This document shows positions 1-20,500 of a DNA stretch of 64,000 bases, in pieces (positions within the stretch are counted from its first letter, which is position 1; every line of letters begins with the position of its first letter). The stretch is taken from NCBI GenBank assembly GCA_963971285.1, contig OZ020244.1:23498001-23562000 (forward strand). Direction: 5' to 3'. The notes beneath the pieces are model-generated. The model had not been told where the DNA came from, did not search any database, and was given only the letters and a program-made list of their open reading frames with translations. The position numbers and the translations under genes are program-made. The stretch is from Astropecten irregularis (taxonomy: Eukaryota; Echinodermata; Asteroidea; Paxillosida; Astropectinidae).

Positions 1-223
1 AAATCACTATATCCGCAATGTACTGGTTTTCGAGGGTGTAAGCATTTATTCCAACCAAGACAAAAAGTTACATACTTTTCTGAATTTCGGAATAAATACA
101 TCATTTCAGGCAGAAATATTTTAACGGTATGCTTCTGTTAGCACCATCTTCATACCCAGAAAGTTATACGTAAATCTGTGAACATTATGTAAGGAGTTAC
201 CAATCCTGTTCTGTACCTTTAAA
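1..223 (-). repeat. Family-B MITE-like repeat, truncated at window edge
   Basis: It shares with other copies the blocks TTTCAGGCAGAAATATTTTAACGG, ACCATCTTCATACCC and the end TACCAATCCTGTTCTGTACCTTTAA. Only one half is in the window. It lies in the thioredoxin reductase intron upstream of exon 281-423. Confidence 0.7.
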
Positions 224-280
224 AATGTGGATTAATTGCTGAATTTCTTTTTTCTTTCTTTCTTTCTTGATCATCTCTAG

Positions 281-8768
<8,488 letters not shown>

Positions 8769-9218
8769 ACCCTACCGTCACACCACCCACTGCTAGTCTA
8801 AAAGAGCCTCTCAATTCCCCTTCCCCTTCCCCAGTTTTGTTCTGTTGCCTTCCTTCTATGAGTTCTATGCAGAGTAACAACTGTCCTCTCACTATGATTC
8901 CATTTATCAGTATTAATTACCAGAGAATATTTGATTTCATTTCAAGAATCGATTTCTTCCCAAAAAAAATCTTGTGAAAATAATGAAGAGTTTAGTTCTG
9001 TTTTCAGAACTGAAGCATGTCTTCATCTTTCTGGATTTTTTTTTTTTTTTTTTGCTCAGAGGAATAATAGAACTGATTAATTCTTTTATTTTCTTTTATT
9101 TTTATGAATCTGGGGGAGTATGTTATTTGACGTAAGAATAGGGCTCTTTGTGTATCTAGACTAGTGCATTGTGGGTGTCGACGGTGGGGTTACGACGAGA
9201 AAGGAGTGAAAGAAGTTG

Positions 9219-9338
9219 AAGCATAATGCCACAGTTGCAGCACTCGGTAATGTGACACCGTGCATGATGACGGCTCCTCCCTTAAACCCACAATTGTGGG
9301 CGGGGATTTGCCCGACGGAGCACTGTGGCATTATGCTT
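9219..9338 (+). promoter_or_regulatory. SECIS element, type II-like, in thioredoxin reductase 3' UTR
   Basis: The core is ATGA (9264-9267 or 9267-9270), an unpaired AAA at 9284-9286 and GA at 9314-9315. Between ATGA and AAA, GGC (9272-9274) can pair with GCC (9310-9312) and TCCC (9278-9281) with GGGA (9303-9306). A perfect mini-hairpin CCCAC-AATT-GTGGG (9287-9300) follows the AAA, which is the hallmark of type II SECIS. The whole is closed by a perfect 16-bp helix (9219-9234 with 9323-9338). It lies about 460-560 bases past the UGA, a usual distance. No folding program was run. Confidence 0.85.
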
Positions 9339-9342
9339 ATAT

Positions 9343-9348
9343 AATAAA
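9343..9348 (+). terminator. Candidate poly(A) signal AATAAA for thioredoxin reductase
   Basis: AATAAA lies five bases past the helix that closes the SECIS, so a transcript ending about 20 bases later would keep the whole SECIS. Other AATAAA words occur further on, near 9790, and could be used instead. Confidence 0.4.
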
Positions 9349-10053
9349 AGAAATTCTGTCTGAAAACATAAACTAAACAAACAAACAAACAAAATGATAT
9401 ATTTGAAGACAAGTGTCTCACTGTTAATATAGACTTGCTGAGTTTAAATACTTATGCTCAGCAGGCTGCACCGGTTACCAACCACAGTTATGTATAGTGT
9501 ATTATAAATTTTGGCTGGTATTCATCTTTTTCCACTTACCGTACTATACGTGTTTTTTCATCTAAGACACGTTTTTATCAACAGAAATCTATGTATGTGT
9601 CTTTATTACCATCCTTCATTACCTATTAACCAAGTGTGCAAACTGAAGGAATTTCAGAAAACCCAAAGACTACTCTTTGACTTTTTCAGTGGTCCCGAAA
9701 CAATTTCAGACATTTTTTTTTTTTTCCTCAGCCAATGAGGGTTTAGTATTTTTTTTTACTATTGAATCCACAATTTGTTTGTGAAATCCAAATAAAAAAA
9801 ATTAAAAATTTAAAAAAAAATCTAAAAAATATATGCCCTACATTGACCAACATACGTGACATTTTGTGATTTTTTTTCCAACATCCATCACTAACATTCC
9901 CTTGACTTGTAAAAAGTTTTGACGTTTTAATACTCTTGTCTTGGTGATGTGGTGAAGGCAACTAACATTTTTCATCGAGTATTGACTGATTTCTAGCTTT
10001 GTGTTTTTGAAGAGGATGATGATAATAATTAGAAAAGTAAATTCCAGAGAACA

Positions 10054-10329
10054 GGGCCCAATGTCATGGAATCTGTTACAGCCTAATTTTGTGCTTACAG
10101 GCACTGCTGTGCATTAAATCTATTTCATGGAATTCGTAAGCAAGATTTTCGGTTTGCGAATAATTTCTAGGGTAACTGTGATTATTTTCTGCTAACGGGC
10201 TGTCAAATGCATTCTGTAGAAAAACCTTGCTTACCGTTACCAAAAAGAAAAACACTCCCGTGAAATATGCTAACCGTAACCAAAAAAAGTCTGCGAACGT
10301 TAGCGATTCCATGAAATAAATATGGGCCA
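10054..10329. mobile_element. Foldback element, 'GGGCCCAATTTCATGGAATC' family (copy 1)
   Basis: Starts GGGCCCAATGTCATGGAATCTGTTA and ends GATTCCATGAAATAAATATGGGCC. A second copy is at 61730-62065 with ends GGGCCCAATTTCATGGAATCCGTTA and GCAAAATTGGGCCC. Non-coding. Confidence 0.7.
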
Positions 10330-10964
10330 AGAATACTTTTGTCATAATGTTTGGATTAATTTGATCAAATGTTAGGCTGCATTTTTATATTTTTTGTCTT
10401 GTTGAAAGGAAAAACACGAATGGAAAAATCTGCGCTTATCAATGCTTTCTTTATTACGTTACACAGACTTCCTGTAGTATTAAACAAATTTAGCCATAAC
10501 ATAACGTAAACTGTAGCCTCTTTAGTTTAATACTTGAATTCAAAAAAACATTTTCAAAAATCATTTTTGTTTTGTTTTGAGGACTGTTCTGAACAGGCTT
10601 CATATTTATATGATTTATATATGTGGTATAATTTTGATTTGAAAATAATTAGAAATGTGTCATTGGCACGATAGATAGCATGAGTTTGGAGACAGGATAC
10701 CTTGTATCAGTCATGTGCAATGTCCATTCCACATCTTCCTATTGGCTTGGAGGTAGAGCTACAAGCTTGTATACCCTTAAGCTCTACTGAAAAGACCGGC
10801 AAATAATCTCATTCTGGGTTCCTTGCTGTTCGCTCTTACATGTCTTACGGATTGTAGGATGACATGGCTGTTGATAACCACTAATACATGTATCCCACTA
10901 TTGGTTAGTTACTAAAGTAATACACCGATCCAGTAGGCCATGCCTCTTTACAAATTGACCAATC

Positions 10965-11166
10965 ACAATGCCCCGGGCAACACTTTTTAAGGCAAAAACA
11001 AAAAAGGTAGCTATTCTGTTCTAGTCATTGGAAATCTAATCCAATAAACAAAGAATGGAAGATTCCAATTTCAAATTGCCATCAGAAGTTGGAATTAGGG
11101 ACGCAATTTTAGCGCTTGCCCCTGGCGCCGTTTTCCCTACATACGCCACTGTCAGCAGTGCATTCT
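10965..11166. mobile_element. hAT-like MITE, 'CAGYGGCGTA' family (copy 1, one end degraded)
   Basis: It shares GGAATTAGGGACGCAATTTTAGCGCTTGCCCC and CCCTACATACGCCACTG with related copies at 30045-30297 (inverted) and 50751-51006. The terminal CAGTGGCGTA is the CAGNGGCG-type end often seen in hAT elements. Confidence 0.6.
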
Positions 11167-11636
11167 GGAAAATAACCTTTACCCATAGAGCAGGCTATTT
11201 TTTCATTTGCTTGATAAAAATTGATGCCTCGATAACATGGAGGAAAGATTGGAGGAATCATCACGATAATTTAATTACCACTTTGAGTCATCCCGCTTTT
11301 CAAGATAATATCAAGAACGATTGAATAAGTAATGTTGAAGGTCGTAACGTGTGGGATCAACTATTCTTGACATGATGAATTCCTTATCAATTTAGGTGTA
11401 ACATAATGTGTACATAATTCTTAAAAGTGGTGGGTACATAAATATCTTTTTGAGATGTTTCTATTTTAATAAGACATGCCTTATTATAAAACACTGTATA
11501 CAATTTAACGGACATCTAAAGCGAGATTATATACCCATTCATATCACACTTTTATTCCCACAAAGCATTGGGCCAATCACAGCTTTTGTTATGGAACAGG
11601 CAGAGCCAGACACATTTAGGGAGACTTTACGAAATT

Positions 11637-11850
11637 GAGGTTTGGGCTCAGGCTTCAGCTCCATTTCATGAATCCATTCTGATATAACGGGTATCAAAAT
11701 AGAGGCTTTTGGCTGCAGTTCGGAAGTCGATTGTCTGGATCGAAAAGGAAAAAAGAGCTTCAGCTTCAATGAAAATCCACAATCTATATTTTCAGGCAGC
11801 ATATGGATGATGGAACCGAAGCCTAAGCCTCCATTTCGAAAAGGCCCTCA
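11637..11850. repeat. Foldback repeat, 'GGCTCAGGCT' family (copy 1)
   Basis: Shares CATTCTGATATAACGGGTATCAAAATAGAGGCTTTTGGCTGC and the AACCGAAGCCTAAGCCTCCATTT end with copies at 12371-12600 and 24370-24598. The ends are complementary (GGGCTCAGGCTTCAGCTCCATTT versus the right side), so it can fold back. Confidence 0.6.
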
Positions 11851-12370
11851 GACTCCTTGCACAGTGAGCTGTTGCTTTTGGGGCTCTTCGCTGTATAAAA
11901 TAGAGAACCTTTAAAAATCTGTCTGCTCGTGCTAAAACCAAGAAAAACCAAAGATGTTCCATTGGCTGTGATGCAGTGTACCTCTACATATTTGGCATAT
12001 CACTCTTAATACAGATTTCAGTTAACTTGTGGTTTTTCAATAACTTAACCTACAATGCGACTGAATGATCTATGATGACAATAGGATGGACGATACTGTT
12101 AAAATAGCTATCTAGCGTAATGTTGAACTGCTGTGGATTGAGATGTAGTTACCAGACTCGAGTGTGTAATCTTGGTTTTACAGATAGTAAAATGATCTGA
12201 TTCAGGGTGAATTAATAAAATCACTATTTGATTGGACATGAACTCCTAGTGTCTAGACCATGTCAGGCTTGCTTTGTTTGAATTCATGTTGGGGTAATGT
12301 GGCCTAGTGGTCTGGTGTGTCGTACTCGAGGTCTTGTGGTCAATCTACAGATTGTGGGTTCAAACAATCC

Positions 12371-12600
12371 AGGGGCCTTTCTCAAAGCTCGGCTCCGTCT
12401 CCATCTCCATTTCTCGAACCCATTATAAAATTACAGGTATCAAAATAGAGGCTTTTGGCGGCGGTTCAGAAGTAGATTCTCTGGTTTGAAAAGGAAAACA
12501 GAGCTTTAGCTTCAATCAAAAATCACAACCTATATTTTCAGCATATGAATGACAGAGACGAAGCCAGAGCCTGGGCCGGAGACGAGGTTTGAGATAGGCC
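12371..12600. repeat. Foldback repeat, 'GGCTCAGGCT' family (copy 2)
   Basis: GGGGCCTTTCTCAAAGCTCGGC at the left mirrors GACGAGGTTTGAGATAGGCCCC at the right. The interior AGGTATCAAAATAGAGGCTTTTGG matches the copies at 11637 and 24370. Confidence 0.65.
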
Positions 12601-13110
12601 CCATGTACCACCTCACAGAATCAAACAAGAAATCAAGTACAGAAATTATGCATTTTGTTTTAAACTGAAAATTATCATTTATTACAAAAAAGCCACATTT
12701 TCAATAAAAATGGAATATTAACAGAATCTCTTAAAACAGATAAATTCAAGACTATTAAAAAAAAAAAAACTTTTGAGCTAATTAATGATTGATACACCAC
12801 TATAAAACGCAATGTCTCCTTCTATACATTTTTTACACTGTTCTATGATTTTATTGCTATGAACTTCCACTTAATTTATTAACTCTTTGATTTCTATAAA
12901 TATATATTCTATGAGCATGATTCCCCAACCTTGAAAAATGAAAATTATAGTACACCTTGAAAATAAAATGATCATTTGAAAACCAACATATAATAACAAA
13001 ATGTGGACGGAATTAATATTAACAATTTCACTGTTTTGGTTTTTTTATTTACAAATATAAAATGAAGCACTGTCACAACTTACTAATCCTGTAAGTCATT
13101 TACAAGTTAC

Positions 13111-13434
13111 ATCTGAATAGTATCTGGTACACAGACTTCTTTCATTGCACATAAACACCCCAGTTTGAATTTCCCAGACTACAGACTCTGTTGCTATATC
13201 ACATAATGCGGTGCAAGCTATTGCATAGCAATACCCATCTTTGGAACGGACTGGTTCCTTTGTGCTATTCTTATCGATTATGAACAGTGCATTTGTGCAA
13301 AACGCCTGTTATTTAACTAAGCAAAAGCTTGCCCCTAATCACGTGTCAAAGCAACAGAGTCTTTAGTCTGGGAAATTCAAATTGGGGTGTTTATATGCAA
13401 TGAAAGAAGCCTGTGTACCAGATACTATTCTGAT
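13111..13434. mobile_element. Foldback element with about 90-bp arms
   Basis: Left arm CTGAATAGTATCTGGTACACAG...CATTGCA...AAACACCCCA...TTTGAATTTCCCAGACTA is matched by the reverse complement at 13340-13430, ending CTGTGTACCAGATACTATTCTGAT. No coding sequence or obvious target duplication. Confidence 0.8.
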
Positions 13435-13528
13435 TGAACTCGCAAATGGCTTTAATATCGATGTTACTTCTATTCTGGATCAGCCTGCTACTGAGCAGAA
13501 TCACTGATGTACACGAAATTAAAACACT

Positions 13529-13902
13529 AAGGTGACCATATTTTGTTGAGATGACAGTGATCCGTGTCCTGGGGGAGGGGTACATGTATAATTTTGAAAT
13601 TTGTTTGCATCCAGATGGTGCCTACATGCAAAACGTTGGAATCTATGGACATCTTGTCCAGTTGACATGAGTGGGTTACAAACTTACATGTCTTAGGCGG
13701 TTGTCTTTGCATACTTCTCTGAAGAATGGATCTTCTTCAACACAGCATTATTTTGTGTTCAGTTTTTGTTTTAGGACAATTAGAATTTTTGGGGGCATTT
13801 CGTCGAATCGGGGACATTTTCGGGGACAATTTTTCATCGGGGACAGCACTGTCAAATCGGGGACTGTCCCCGGAAATCGAGGACGTCTGGTCACCTTATA
13901 TA
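13529..13902. mobile_element. Short inverted-repeat element, ends TAAGGTGACCA/TGGTCACCTTA
   Basis: CTAAGGTGACCATATTTTG at the left is mirrored by GTCTGGTCACCTTATATA at the right. The right third holds repeated CGGGGAC words. No ORF is credible. Confidence 0.6.
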
Positions 13903-14146
13903 ATACATTGTTTCTACAATTTCATACCAATGAATTTGTATAGATTTCACACAGACCATATCAAGTCTCTAACACATGTAGAAAAACATATTCCCCTTCC
14001 ATGTAATAGGTACAAAAATATACATATGTATAAAGCTTAAAATTTCTGAGTATTTCTCTCTCATAAATCATTATTTCCTTCTGTATATCTTCAGAAGTGA
14101 GTTTTAGGGATCAGAATTCGAGCATCAGAATTTTAGCAGTTTTGTA

Positions 14147-14471
14147 AAGGTAATATCGTACTTTGGTTTTTGTCAAAGAAATACAGATTCATGGGCAAAA
14201 GTATCAAGGAAGATACAGTCACAGTCATCAATGGTGTATTTATCCAGAAATTAGTCAAACAACGACCGAAAATTTTTTCTGATCTTTCAAAAGATCAAAA
14301 ATATAAGAGAAAAGACTTAAGAAATACAGTGACCGTTTTTCTTTGTTTTCTCAAAACGTGGGCACCCTATGGGACTGATATTTTCATAGATGACTGATAC
14401 TGTATCTTCCTTGATACTTTTGCTCATGAATCTGTATTTCTTTGACAAAAACCAAAGTATGATATTACCTA
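14147..14471. mobile_element. TTAA MITE, family A (copy 2)
   Basis: Ends are AAAGGTAATATCGTACTTTGGTTTTTGTC and AAAAACCAAAGTATGATATTACC, with the central GATCTTTCAAAAGATC palindrome. It lies just downstream of the Ubl-armadillo gene's stop codon and could be in its 3' UTR. Confidence 0.8.
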
Positions 14472-14559
14472 AATAATAAACGGAATTCATTTTCAAAATT
14501 TGTTTTCAGGATGTCATTCTTATAAACTTGATTTTTGTTTTCTCCCAATTTGAGTTGCA

Positions 14560-17500
14560 TCATTTCTTAGACTCTTTGCTCCTGTTTGAGGAACTTGAAG
14601 AGGAGGAAGAGGAGGAAGAAGATGAAGAAGATGCGGACGCTGGCCTGACATGCTCGGCCTTCCTCAGTGAATGCTGAGAGCCATGGCTGCTTCCATTGTC
14701 TCGCCCTTGGCCGGAGCTATTACTGCTGCTAGGTCCGGCATCGGACGTGCCCTCCAAGGACCCACCCGCTTTCTCCTTCTTCTCCTCCCTGTCGAATGGA
14801 GACAGTGGCTTCTTGATGGACAGCAGAGATCCTAGGTCACTCTCGGGGCCCGGAACGATGCTACTGAAGAGGACGTTATCGATGGAGGTGATGCCTGCGT
14901 CTGCCATGTTCCAGGCCTCACGGTCCGCGGCATGACCGCGGATGTAGACCAGTATCTCCTTCAGGTTGAGCTCTTTGGCTCTGGCGCTGAGGATGCAACC
15001 ATAAAAAGAAAAATTTGCTTAAAGGTAATATCATACTTTGGTTTTTGTCGAAGAAATACAGATTCATGGACACAAATATCAAGGAAGATACAGTAACAGT
15101 CATCTGTGAAATTTTCAGTCCCATACGGATGCCCACTTTTTGAGAAAACAGTGAAAAAAGTGCTCACAGTATTCATTAAATCTTGTTACCGTTATTTTTT
15201 ATCTTTAAATGATCAAAATTGTTTATGGTCACTGGTTTTTACTCTTTTCTGGATAAATACAGTATTTCAGGCAGAAAAATGTTAACAGTGTTTTCCTGTC
15301 ATCACATCTTTGGAAGTTATAAATAAACCTGAAGATTTCTGTTTCGGTATGCTACCAAAGTATGATAGAACCTTTATGCTTTTCCATCCATTGTGAAATA
15401 TTCCAACATGGCCACTTCAAACCAAATCCCACGTGCCACAAAGTTGTGTCCTCTAAAAAGCTCCACTAAAAGAACTTTGGAAAGAAAGCCGTTCATTACG
15501 CACAGGCCCAAGTTTATCATGATAGATGTATGTTTTACTTACGCAAGGTGTCTCTGCTCCAGAGTGCACAGAACCATCTTGGAAACCACCTTCTGCAGAA
15601 TGGAATCGCCCGTCTTGGCAAACTGGTTGAGGGCGCTCTTCAGGTTCTCGGCAGCGAGCATTTTCCCACATGCCTTGTGTAGAGAAAAAAGACCGGCTTA
15701 ATAATAGCTTATTTAAATTTGTACCTTTTCAGAATCGCTATCATGTCTGATTATTAAATAAGCACTTTAGCAAGAGCATGTGTAACCCGAAACTGCAAAC
15801 TATTCACAGGGTCATTTTTGTTGATTTGAATGCTCCTTAACCACTTCAGCCTGGGTTCATTTTCAGCCCTGCTTGTTCCGACCTCATTATCAGCTACCGG
15901 TCAAATAGAGGTCATCTGGTCCGGCTTTGTGTACAGTGAGCTCGGTGTAAATAATGCAGGTACGCATTGGTTGAATAGGGTCGCACAAAAGACAGAATTC
16001 CAGGCGGTCTGTATCAAAATACACAATGAAGCCAGCTGTGTTCGGAACGCAAAGGTTGGGGTGAGCTCGAAAATAAGCGGGCTTGGAGAATAACGGTTCA
16101 CAGAAACTCTTGTTCAAGACAAAACCAATGTATTTCTGGGCCATTACATGGATTGCTATAGATGCTCCCCGGGCAGAAAGGATTAATACACAAGATTTCT
16201 GAGAAATACGCAAGGGCTTGTATTTACTTCTTTACATGACCCATTGAAAGAAACAATTGCCTTTCTCTCTCAGTATCTTGACAATAGCTAGTTTACCTCA
16301 GGACTCTCAGCAAAATACAGCAGGATCTTGCCGGCGAGAAGGTAGATGCCAGCATCCGATGTGATGCGAGGAATGTTCAGCAGATGACCAAGGAGGTCCT
16401 CCTAGACAATTGCAAAGGGAATGAGAGCAAATAAGCAAAGAGAAAACAAACAGGCTACGCTTTGAGGTTAATCCTTGAATGGCATGCCCAGAGCAGAGAG
16501 TGGATTGTAGAGATTTCTTGGGCTTCTATTCAGGTACCAGAAACTGCATAACATTCACCGAGACATTTTGGGTCCGTTTGTTTCCAGGAACGCAAGCGGT
16601 TGGTGATCTTGCAAACCCTTGGAAAGCCAAGAGACGTACAACTTTAAGGTTGTGACAAATGTGAACCTTTTTCTCAAGTGTGTACGGTCAAACTTTGACT
16701 ACTTCAGGAAAAGAAAAAGAGGATTCTCTCGTATTATTAGGATGGGGATCTTTAACGAGCTGAATCTTCAGCTGAATGTTCCTCTCATTTCCACATGGGT
16801 ATGGGTTGGGTGGCTGCCTGGGGGATGCATGTCCTTCAGAAGACCGAAGGAGTACCGCTCGAAGGTAGATGCGCCAACGCGCTACCGTGGTGCATTGCTC
16901 TCACTGGGGAGTCAAGTTGGCGTAGCGGGTCTTTCCTCGCCTTTCACCTCTGGCGGACAACGCTCACGTCCGGCTCCATCCACAAGTAGATAAGCTTTTC
17001 AGTCCCTATCGATTCTGTGAGTTTCACCCAGAATATTTCTCTGGTGTTTTCCTCCCACCTCTAAAACTGTATCTTCTTCTCATCATCTTTCCTTAAAAGG
17101 TTTCATCAGGCTTTTGAGATACAGTGCCTAGGGCGCTTTTGAGGAATCCTTGGTTTTATTACCAGAAATAAATAATAATAATAATGATAATTGATTCAGC
17201 ATGATATAAATACTGAGCACTGAGAATGTATTCCTGAATTGGGATATGTGGTAGTAAGCAGCATATACACTGAACTGACCTGGTACAGGATGACATCCGA
17301 GCTCTCAATGGCTATCAGTTCCAGAGCCTGTAGGGCTAGCCTGAGTGTCTCATTGTCCCAACTTGTGCATAACGACACCAAGGCTGCAGCTGAAAAGAAG
17401 AAAAGTCACAGCCATAGCCATGAACATGATGAAGGTGTGTGATGCCAGAGCTTGATGAAGATTTCAAGTGAAGACAAAAAGCCTGACTGGCCGGAAAGTT

Positions 17501-20500
17501 AAATTTACAGAAGAGATTTGAAACAAGAAGGAAAATATTTGAGGCTTTGCATGGTGACAATTGGTAGGTGGATCGGTTTGTGGAAACACCATGTAATATT
17601 CGTTCGTACTTTCGCACTTCTTATTTTGTAGTACTTCTGGTTAGGTCGCAGTGTTTCGACTCGTGATGATGACTAAGACAGAAGGCTAGTCGAAACATGT
17701 CATCTAGTTATAATTGCTTCCCTTTTCCTAGCAGGATGGGAAAAAACTGTTCCAACCTTTGAGTGACATGATTTCTTCATTAAAAGTCTACCATATTCAG
17801 AAGAGTCTAAGTTCTCTACTATGGAACTAATGTGACCATGACCATGACAGTCAGACATAGCAAGGATGTAGATTACTTGTACCTCATCATTATCATCATG
17901 CGATGCCTTCTCCGATTCAAAGGTTGGCAACAATGACACGCCAAATCTCTCTTTTAAGGCGTTCCTTCTTGAACCACCCATAGATGCTTTCCCACTCCAA
18001 TCCTTAACATAATCCCCCCCAAATTCTTCTTAGTCTTCCAACGATCTCTTCTACCTTCAGTAGTAGTCTTCCCCTAGCTAGAAACCCTCAAAACATGTCT
18101 TGCAAGTTAAACTTAACCCCTACTGGGAGACTTAAGTGGCAAAGCCGGGCACCCAAACTAAAAGCAGCAGCACTGGGCGAACTTACTAGGGGTATTCCGA
18201 GAGGCCATCTGTGCCCGAACACTGGGGCTGAAAGCCAGGTCCAGATAGATGCCGGCCACATTGCGCTTGGTGATGTCCGTCCCTCCCTGGACGGCGTGGG
18301 CCAGGTCCTCCAGGCCGCGGTCAGCAATGACCGCCTGCTTGTTGTCCTCTGAGTCAGCCACGATGTAGGAGATGGCAGTGACCGCCTCTTGGACCAGGCG
18401 GGTCTGGCGGGAATGGAGAAGGGTAGTCAGGGTGGCGACTCCACCAAGCTCTACGAATGTGTCCTGTTGGCAAATACATAAATGGCGGGTGAGGACTGAG
18501 TGATTTTCTTTTTAGGGTGATTGGTCAAAGCATGGAGCTTAAAAAGCCACAAATGGACCAGAAACAATCTCAAATTATATAACCCATGGCAATATTTGGA
18601 AAAGCCCAAGCAATGAGCTTTTAACTTTCTGTCTGAATTCTGAAAGTTCTTGAGTTGGTATGGGAAGATTATTCTAGAATTTTGTTCCATGCTTTTGACA
18701 ACCCACATCTGCGATATCCAACAGCGATGTGTTGGATAATGGATGACAGCAGATTATGATCCCATAGTGTTAAGTCAACATCTAGGGAACCTTACAGAGA
18801 CATTTATAGACAAGTCCAAGCAAGGAGCTATCGAGTTTCTGTCTGAGTTCTGAAAGTTCTTGAGTTGGTATAGAAAGATTGGTCCGGCTTATGACAATTC
18901 CCATCTAGCTGACCTGTTTATCAGCGAAAGGTTGGATAACAGATGACGGCTGATTATGATCACATAGCTAGTGTATTATAAAGTCAACATCTGGTAAACC
19001 TTGTACAGAGACATTAGACAAGCCCAAGCAATGTGCTTTTGAGTTTCTGTCTGAATTCTGCAAGTTCTTGGGAAGATTGTTCCGAAGTCTTGGTCCAGCT
19101 TATGACAACTCCCATCTAGCTGGCCTATTTATCATCGATGGGTTGGATAATAGATGACAGCACATTATGATCCCGTAGCGCGAGTCAGCATCTGGTGAAT
19201 CGTTAGTGATTTGGCTCTGGTACCTCATGTTTTGAGTAAAAGAAAACCTTTCTTATTCCATTTTATTTTGATTTGTTCATAATCCTCTCTGCATCACATT
19301 ACCTGAATTGCAGGAACAGTCAGCAGCTCTGCCATCGCCTCAGTGGCATACTCCTGAGTGGCTTCGTCAGAGGTCAACCCCAGAGAGATCAGTACCTCCA
19401 ACCTACATCAAAAACCAATATACAAAAGAACCCCTCCATATTTATCTTCTACAAACCACCAGTCAGAGTTGTGTCAAGTTGGCTTTCTCATAAACCTCAT
19501 CATACTTCAAACTACCACAACTGAAATCCTGCTCATAATCGACTGCTCTTGGAGAAATGGGCAACTAAGATGGTTCTCGAACTTGGATCAGGATGAATCA
19601 AGGACTAGTGCTGGAAGGTCAAGTCCATGGCACTCGACCAAGAGGGCGACCACCAAAAAGATGGACTGACTGCCTGAAAGAGAGCTGCTCAAGTAGGGGA
19701 GTAACATCACTGACCCAAGCCAGGCACATGGCCCAAGATAGGAAATTGTGGAGAGCCTTCATCTGTAGCTGCCATCTTGACAGCCCCCAAAGGTCTGTGC
19801 AAGGAAGGCATTAAGTCAAGTTACGAATCAAGGAAAGACATCTTTCTCATCATCAAATGTTTGACTCCGGCTTCCCCTCTCTGAACCTAACCTATTGCAT
19901 TGTAGCTCTTCTATTTGGGAGAGGCTACCCTTGAATCTTTGAAGAGTAAGGAGAACGACTAGGATACCTACCCTCCTTCAGCAACAATCCTGAACTTGCT
20001 GTCGTCACCTGTGGTGGCTAGTGTAGCCAGTTCAAAGGCAGCTTGACGTTTCTCTTTCACTCTGGTACAAACGAAGTACATTGAAAGGAAACAAAACAAA
20101 TCACATTGAGAAAGACTTGAACGTTTCTTTGACGTTAACTTGCCAAGCATCTGCACATTTGCACAGAACTAATTGTCCTGTCATTTAAAGGAAATGTCAT
20201 ACTTTGGCGTTTGTCAAAGAAATGCAGATTTATGTGCAAAAATATCAAGAAAGATACAGTAATTCATCTGTGTAATTCCCAGTCCCATACAGTGAAAAAC
20301 TTCACAGGATTTTTGATCAATTGGTTTTACTCTTTGCTGGATAAATACAGCATTTCAGGCAGAAACGTTTTAACGGTATGTTTCTACTGTCACCATCTTT
20401 ATACTCTGAAAGTTCTAGGTATACCGTATCTGTGAAGATTTCAGTTTTATTAGGCTACCAAAGTATGATAGTACTTTTAAAAGAATTCAAAATAAAATCT

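Larger units (their letters stand above)
9349..14559. other. Intergenic space between two convergent genes, repeat-filled
   Basis: No exon chain was found on either strand. Recognisable contents are repeats: 10054-10329, 10965-11166, 11637-11850, 12371-12600, a foldback at 13111-13434, an inverted-repeat element at 13529-13902 and a family-A MITE at 14147-14471. Short ORFs at 11055, 13671 and 14170 fall within repeats and look spurious. Confidence 0.6.

Noticed and set aside
19273..19814. Plus-strand genes suggested by ORFs of 61-103 aa
   Set aside because: The right part is a LINE fragment, and the left part overlaps exon 19303-19402 of the minus-strand gene.
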